64,000 bases of DNA from Gossypium raimondii. Lineage: Eukaryota > Streptophyta > Magnoliopsida > Malvales > Malvaceae. A model generated the notes under the pieces. That model saw only the letters and a list, made by a program, of their open reading frames with translations. It was not told the DNA's origin and made no database searches. The DNA lies in the NCBI RefSeq assembly GCF_025698545.1, contig NC_068566.1, forward strand, positions 15,478,444 through 15,542,443. The letters run 5' to 3'. Both the position numbers and the translations under genes were made by a program. This document shows, piece after piece, positions 57,949 through 64,000 of the stretch (position 1 is its first letter; each line of letters starts with the position of its first letter).

Positions 57949-59725
57949 ATGGCTGAGAAGCAGAAGAAGAAGAAATCAAAAGTAATCATTGTAGGAGGGA
58001 GCATAGCAGGGGTCTCATGCGCCCATGCGCTTACTTCAATAGGATGGCAAGTCGTGGTGATCGAGAAAACTGCCGCTCCCCCAACCGGTAGCCCAACCGG
58101 TGCTGGACTGGGGCTGGACTCTTTGGCTCAAATGCTCATTACTTCATGGATTGCTAATCCCCAACTTCTCCAGCACGCCACCTTGCCCCTCACAATTGAT
58201 CAAGTAAATGTCAAATCTTTTCACTTTCCCTTTACCAGATTTTCACTCACATTAGCTATGCAGTTTCTTAATAATTGGGCCTATCTAGATTGAATCTTGT
58301 GGTTTCTCGTATTAATTTGACATCTACATGACTACTTTGCCGGGTAGTTTTATCAGTCGGTAATCTTTACATTACATGATTGGTTGCTAGTTTTGTTACT
58401 ATATTGTGTTAAAAGTGCCATTTTTTTGTGGAAATGTGTTATTAACAGAACCAAGCAAGTGATAGTTCTACAAAGGTGAATTGGACACTGACAAGAGATG
58501 AGGAATTCAATTTTAGAGCAGCACATTGGGCTGATCTCCATGGCCTTCTATACAATGCATTGCCACCAGATATATTCTTATGGGATCATCAGTTCATCTC
58601 TTTCAGCATTTCTGAGGACAAATCCTATATCAAAGTTAAGGCTAAAGTCCTTCGAAACGATAAGATCGTTGAGATAGACGGAAATTTACTGGTCGCAGCA
58701 GATGGGTGCCTGTCTTTAATCCGCCAGAATTTTCTCCCAGACCTTAAATTGAGGTATATTTCAGTATGTGTAGCTTAATAAAACTTTAAATTTGCTCCTA
58801 CTTTGCTGACTGCAGTGCTGCATGATAAGTATCTTTTGTTAAACTGTGAGTTAACGTATAGCAATGCAACACTCTTCCCAGGTATTCCGGTTACTGTGCA
58901 TGGAGAGGGGTTCTTGACTTCTCAGGAAGAGAGGATCCCAAAACCATTGAAGGCATCAGAAAAGCATACCCTGACCTTGGGAAATGCTTGTATTTCGACC
59001 TCGGCTCTAAAACTCATTGTGTGCTTTATGAACTTCCCAATAAAAGGCTGAATTGGATTTTCTATGTCAATCAACCTGAGCCTGAGATAAAGGTGCTTGC
59101 TTACTCTAATCTGATACATTTTGCTGCTTACATAGCAATTACATGTTATATTAATGATGTTTTCAGGACAGCTAAAGTCGGATACGATCGTACTCCTTTG
59201 ACATGCCTCTGTATTTTCTTTTTGCTGCATGTACAGAGAAATTCAGTTACTATGAAAGTAAGTGAAGACATGATCGATGAGATGATGAAAGAAGCAGAGA
59301 AAGCTTGGGTTCCGGAGTTGGTTAAAGTGATGAAGGAGACCAAGAACCCTTTCTTAAATGCCATATATGACTGTGACCCTCTAAGGCAGATCTATTGGGA
59401 CAATGTCGTGTTGATTGGAGATGCCGCTCACCCAACAACTCCTCATGGTCTAAGAAGCACAAACATGTCGATACTAGATGCAGCAGTTCTTGGCAAATGC
59501 CTCGAGAAGTGGGGAGTGGAGAATTTACACTCAGCTCTGGGAGAATATCAGTCGATTAGGGTACCTGTTACCTCTAAACAAGTTCTGCACTCACGGAAGT
59601 TGGGCCGTATTAAGCAAGGCTTGCATCTTCCTAATCGAGAACAGTTTGATCCGAAGAAAGCAACTTCAGAGGACCTCAAAGATCTTCAACAGAAGAACAT
59701 GCCCTTCTTCACTAGTGTTTATTAA
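57949..59725 (+). CDS. FAD-dependent monooxygenase (6-hydroxynicotinate 3-monooxygenase-like/urate hydroxylase-like)
   Basis: Four exons with GT-AG borders: 57949-58203, 58449-58753, 58882-59092, 59237-59725. They join in frame to 419 residues with no stop. Seen: the FAD dinucleotide motif VIIVGGSIAGVSCAHAL (12-28), where Ser18 stands at the usual third-position Gly, as I recall for this plant family; LVAADGCLSLIRQ (DG motif, 170-171); and VVLIGDAAHPTTPHG (GD motif, 318-319). No signal peptide or membrane segment is seen, and the Lys-rich start suggests a soluble protein. The fold uses NAD(P)H and oxygen to hydroxylate aromatic or heterocyclic substrates; the substrate is not known from sequence. 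The gene looks intact and single. Confidence 0.9.
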
Positions 59726-61249
59726 TTACTTGATTCTATCTTACACCGTGTTTGACTCTCAAAGGATGAAAAATAAAAATTGATATTAAAGAACCCTGCA
59801 GAATACCTGAACTGTAAGAGAAACAATTTCCTTTGATCTATACATCGGCCCTCCGGTCAGAACATGGTGCATATAACTAGGTAACTTTTTTGCTGTTGAC
59901 CAAAAACGGGAACTTTTATCAATAGGTATAGTATATACATAAGCAGCAAGGAAAAAATTTTCAACCATAAAAATATCTTTTATTTTTCATCATATTATTA
60001 ATTAAATATTTTAAAATATTTAATTTATATTTATTAGTTAAAAAGTTACTTGAAATAAAGTGGTGATATTTATACATTTAAAAATCATTATAATTTAATT
60101 TACCAGTTATTATTTAAGAAAAGTTTGATGTTAACAAAATTTTGATAATTTTAAAATAGAATTATTTGTTGAATGGAACTCTAAGAATATTAATATAAGA
60201 AAAGTTGTGATAATTATAATTATATGTTAATTTACATTTATTAATTAAAAATAATTATCATTTAATTTTGGCATTATTATAAAATGACATCTTTATTTTT
60301 ATTTAAAAATTGTGTTACTTTTATATATGTAAAATAGAATTATTAATTAAATAGAACTCTAAGCATTTTAGTTATCACTTAATTACTATTGTAGTTAAAT
60401 TATCACTTAAGTATTATAGTTATGTACGGATTAAAATTTAACTTTAGCTTTATAGGTAGGACTTAATATTTACTATATTCGATCAAGTAGCATCTGAAAA
60501 AATTACTGATAAAAAGTAAAAAAATATTAACAATAGTAAACTATAATTATATAAAAAGAACATTAAAGCAATAGTTCTTGAAAAGACAGTTTTAAATCAT
60601 ATTTGAACAACAACACCAAAAGTAAACATAATATTATTTTGGTAAACATTTTTGTATTTGCTTTTCTCAAAATTGTATATTATTTTATTAGTTTTATGTA
60701 TTAATTCAAGTTTTATTTTTGTTATTTTATTCTCTCAAGTATTTTTTCAAAACTAATTGAACTTTAATACAAATTAAATTAATTTTAAAATTATAAAAAT
60801 ATATTATTTAATAAATTAAAATATATAAAATCACGCATAGAACATGCGATGTTAGAAACTAGTACCATAAAAATATTATTCAACAAAGTAATATAGGTTC
60901 GATATTATCTACCAAAATAATACAAATGTAACGTGAGATTGAATCCAATGAGATTAAAAATAACAATGACGATGAAATTAATTATTATAGCCAAAAGAAA
61001 TTCCCAGTGCCACAACTCATCCTCTTAACCATAAATCATGGTTTTCATAGAAAGTTTTATTTCTCACTCGACAAATGTGTTATAAGAACGAAAAAGAGGA
61101 GACACTTCCAAGCAAGTTTCTAAATAATACATACTACCAATAACAAAACAAAAGAAAAAATGTGAATTTCATTTCTGATATAACCGACACATGAAACAAA
61201 CAGGTTTGCATTCTTGACCCAATAGCTATTTTCTACTAAGATCATGAAA
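59726..61249. other. Intergenic, AT-rich
   Basis: No coding signal. The stretch has many AATTAT and TTAATT words and no clear element ends. The right end should hold the 3' UTR of the V-ATPase gene on the minus strand. Confidence 0.5.
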
Positions 61250-61678
61250 TTAGACCGATTTTGCAGGCCATGTTGCTTGAGCTGACATGATTATACCTAC
61301 AATCACCCCGAACAGTCCAAGTGCACTGCCAAAAATCTCAATCACAAGAATCTTCACAAACAGTGAGGAGTTTTGTGCATCAGACAGCGCACAGCTACTT
61401 CCAATTATTCCAACACACAATCTGTCCCCAAAACAATCTATAAGTACACAGAAATAAGCAAAATATTAATTTAGATTAAAGAAAACATTAAGGCTAGGGA
61501 GGCACACCCGCAAACAAGGTTTGCAAACCCAACAATAATTCCTGAAGCAAAGATTGCATATCCAGCTCTAAGAGACTCTGGTTCATATATCTGTGATGAA
61601 GGAACACTCTCTAACTTTGTTTGTAAAATAATTGCCACAATAACACCATAGATAGCAACAGCTTCGCAGAAGATCACG
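61250..61678 (-). CDS. VHA-c'': V-type proton ATPase c'' proteolipid subunit, last two exons (partial)
   Basis: The c'' subunit is part of the membrane rotor of the V-ATPase, which acidifies vacuole and endomembranes. Exon 61678-61508 reads [20 protein letters not shown], with the Glu that carries the proton, then [20 protein letters not shown]. Exon 61421-61250 reads [20 protein letters not shown] and ends [11 protein letters not shown] before TAA at 61252-61250. Both join in frame and match the C-terminal two thirds of Arabidopsis VHA-c''. The expected first exons (about 65 residues, through APRITSKNLI) do not occur between 61679 and the window end. Instead a gypsy element starts near 62,150-62,290. 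So the gene is either split by a large intron insertion or 5'-truncated. Confidence 0.9.
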
Positions 61679-62422
61679 CTGCAATGACAGTATAGAAGAG
61701 CAAAAATTACTATTTCCATAGGGCATATTACAGCATTTCAAAATCAACATTGCTGAGAAAATGTTTAACCTAGATTGAGACATATTTTAACAGCACCATA
61801 AATTGAAAAAATTCGCCTCAAAAGCATGGGCACTGTTTAGTATCTTCAATCCTATTCCATGACTCATAATTGTCCCCCCATTCAGCAATACACTCTAATT
61901 TAAAACTCATCCAACAGACAGACAGTACACACAACACCTAATCCCATAACGAGAAACTCTGAGGATAAGCTATGATATGTAAGTAGAAACTTGAGCTCAT
62001 ACATATGAGGCACCTTTTGTTGGACAAAACTGTGAGGCCTTTAGGACAAAGTGGATAATACCTCACGGGTTGGTGCTGTCTCACAGTACATGAATAGAGT
62101 TGATTAAATAACCAGCAACTTGTCTCAATATTTCAATTGCAGCCGGGCATATGAAAATTTGTAAGGCATTAAATGGGAAAAAGCCAGAGTCAAATTTCAA
62201 GTGATTGATTAACTAATTGGGTCCATTAGATAGCTAGCCCGTATCAAGGTCAGAGCCATTTATTTTGCGTATATCTTTTTACTATTTTACTGTTTCTGTT
62301 AAGTCGTTGGTAACAGCAGATAGGTGAGAAATGAGTGCACCAAGAATCTTGGAATATAACGAGCAAAAGGATCGAAGAATAGAGGAATGGACTATCATTT
62401 GAAAATTCTCTCTCAACAACAT
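61679..62422. other. V-ATPase intron sequence passing into the 5' LTR of a gypsy element
   Basis: No exon of c'' was found here. The right part should be the LTR of the element whose primer site is at 62423; its left border is not clear. A TG at about 62159 (TGTAAGGCATTAAATGGG) is one candidate. The LTR would end in CTCTCTCAACAACA at about 62420. Confidence 0.45.
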
Positions 62423-62436
62423 TGGCATCAAAGCTC
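62423..62436 (+). other. Primer-binding site, initiator-tRNA-Met type (degenerate)
   Basis: TGGCATCAAAGCTC stands for the canonical TGGTATCAGAGC of plant LTR elements, with two transitions. Confidence 0.65.
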
Positions 62437-62439
62437 TGA

Positions 62440-63892
62440 TTCCGACACCATAGTTGATGGTGTAGCTACCAGAATGCAAAAGGAACTCACCCAAGTCCAA
62501 CTGGACTTAGGTAAGACTAAACTCGATGTGCAGCAACTCAATAAGAAGTTTGATGACATTTGAGCAAAGTTGAAGCATGATTTATAGAACTTCTTTGATT
62601 TGATGACCCAGAGGACAATCAGATGAAGCATCTAACACAAGGATCAACTAAGAGTGACACTAGGAAGACAAGCCTTTACTCCAATTCAACCAGGGTATTT
62701 GGATCAAGGGAATCACTGTTTCTTCAAGTGAAATACCCCAAGTTCAATGGTGAAGATTTTAAAGGGTGGTTGCTCAAGCTTGAGCAATACATTGTGGCTG
62801 CATGAGTAGCTAACAACCATACGGCCAAGGTGGTAATGCTAAACTTGGAAAGGACGTGCCCTTCAATGGCACCAGTACTAGGCTCAAAATACGAGGGGGT
62901 CTGGATAATCTAATATGAGCTACTGGGAAGCAATGAAGGCTCGTTCGCTCCAGGAGAATATGGTAATCCTATGGAAGAGTTGGTCAACCTAAACCAATCT
63001 GGTACCATTGGTCACTACCATGAGAAATTTGTAGGTATACTCAATTTACTCCAGCTTGATGACACTTACACGTCGATTATTTGTGTTAGCAACATGAAAC
63101 TTAAGATATCTCAATCTTTAAGGCTATTTATATCCAAGTCCATGAATGAGGCCATGCACTTAGCTAAACATATCAAGGCTATAAACCCTAACGACAAGAA
63201 AACACCTATTTTACCTACCTATAAACCAACTTGCCTTTTTCTTTGCCAGACAGCCTATACCTCCACTAAGCCATGATCCTTGCCACCATTGCAACCTACT
63301 CCAAAAATTCCACCAAATTCCAACCTGAACCTAAAACCAAACACCTTAAATACTGACAAAAGTCCCCCTACCTATAACCAATATACCAACTACAAAAACA
63401 AAAGGCTGACAGAAACCGGGGGAAGAAGGAAAAAGGTCTCTGCTACTGGTGTGGCTTGAAATTCTCATATGGTCACAAGTGTATGAAACCCCAACTCATT
63501 CAGTTGTTAGCGGAATCTATGGACGAGAAGAGTGAACCTAAAGTATTCTCGAACTGTTGAGACAACCTTGATGCTCTAGCAGTTGAGAATGAGCAGCCAA
63601 TATTGTTTCTCCAGGCCATGATGGGGTCACATGATTTTCAAACTATGAGAGGCAATGGGAAAACTGGTGAGCATGCCATCAGTATACTTGTGGACTCTGG
63701 TAGCATTCATTAATTTTATTGACACTAGAGTGGTTAAGCAATTGGGGTTAAGGGTAGTACCTGGACCTAGAATGGGAGTGACATGCAAACGGTGGAAACC
63801 TATTTACACTGAGCAAATGTCTAAAATTACAATGGTCAGCACTGAACATTATGTTTTGCTTAGACTTTATGGTTCTACCCTTGGCTGGCTGT
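62440..63892 (+). pseudogene. Gypsy gag and protease (degenerate)
   Basis: The likely start is ATAGTTGATGGTGTAGCTAC near 62451, where an ATG has become ATA. The first section (TRMQKELTQVQLDLGKTKLD) is coiled-coil-like. Capsid, zinc knuckle and protease pieces follow in the expected order, but in different frames. Confidence 0.75.
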
Positions 63893-64000
63893 GAAATAAT
63901 ATGAGCACAATGGTTGGTCACTCTTGGACCAATCCTATGGGATTTCTTCTCACTAAGCAATTTGGATTCAATGATAAGTCGTACAAGCTATAGGGAGTTC

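Larger units (their letters stand above)
62423..64000 (+). mobile_element. Ty3/gypsy retrotransposon, 5' part (continues past window end)
   Basis: From left to right: primer site, gag and the beginning of pol. The gag contains VKYPKFNGEDFKGWLLKLEQ (62734-62790) and MEELVNLNQSGTIGHYHEKF (62971). A zinc knuckle, CYWCGLKFSYGHKC, lies near 63440-63485. The protease active site appears as ILVDSGSIH near 63685, followed out of frame by FIDTRVVKQLGLRVVPG. Multiple stops and frameshifts (62560, 62587, 62805, 62910, 63275, 63710, 63892) show a dead copy. The layout suits a chromovirus, but the lineage call needs the reverse transcriptase, which is beyond the window. Confidence 0.82.

Noticed and set aside
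1-64000. tRNA genes, riboswitches or bacterial-type operons
   Set aside because: No cloverleaf with matching A and B boxes and no such arrangement was seen; tRNA-like words occur only as primer-binding sites.

Overview
The window is nuclear DNA of a flowering plant, most likely a eudicot. The repeat families resemble those I know from cotton and other Malvaceae, but that is an impression and not a proof. Support comes from plant-type genes with introns (NAA50 acetyltransferase, FAD monooxygenase, V-ATPase c''), Athila and Tat/Ogre LTR retrotransposons, and a 35S-type rDNA unit with ITS1, 5.8S and ITS2. Most of the 64 kb is transposable element, much of it nested.

Left third (1-29 kb): an Athila-type Ty3/gypsy element on the minus strand (window start to 21642) is split by an 11.4-kb Tat/Ogre-type element (8947-20364, TSD ACAAT). 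The Athila right end abuts the last 165 bp of an 18S rRNA gene. ITS1, 5.8S, ITS2 and a nearly complete 28S follow, all decayed mainly by C-to-T and G-to-A changes. The 28S is broken by two solo LTRs of one family in opposite orientation (22518-24011, TSD CTACT; 27290-28896, TSD GCGAC).

Middle (29-39 kb): an L1-type LINE starts within a few bases of the 28S 3' end. Its 5' part (ORF1 and the start of the endonuclease) is inverted relative to its reverse transcriptase part, the layout expected from twin priming. The reverse transcriptase part is split by a gypsy solo LTR (30965-35983), which itself contains a Tat-type solo LTR (32428-35051, TSD GTACT).

Right part (39-64 kb): three host genes lie between elements. 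NAA50 (minus, 3 exons) looks intact and carries a 309-bp tandem duplication over the acceptor of exon 2. A 7.3-kb MULE (42678-49965, TSD TTCTTCTTA) carries convergent plant-mobile-domain and MURA pseudogenes, a telomere-like minisatellite and long palindromes in its ends. A 7.5-kb PIF/Harbinger element (50018-57505, TSD TAA) carries Myb/SANT-like and DDE transposase pseudogenes. An intact-looking four-exon FAD-dependent monooxygenase gene (plus, 419 aa) follows, then the last two exons of a V-ATPase c'' subunit (minus), then a degenerate Ty3/gypsy element that runs off the window end where the 5' exons of c'' would be expected. No CRISPR, prokaryotic or organellar features were seen.
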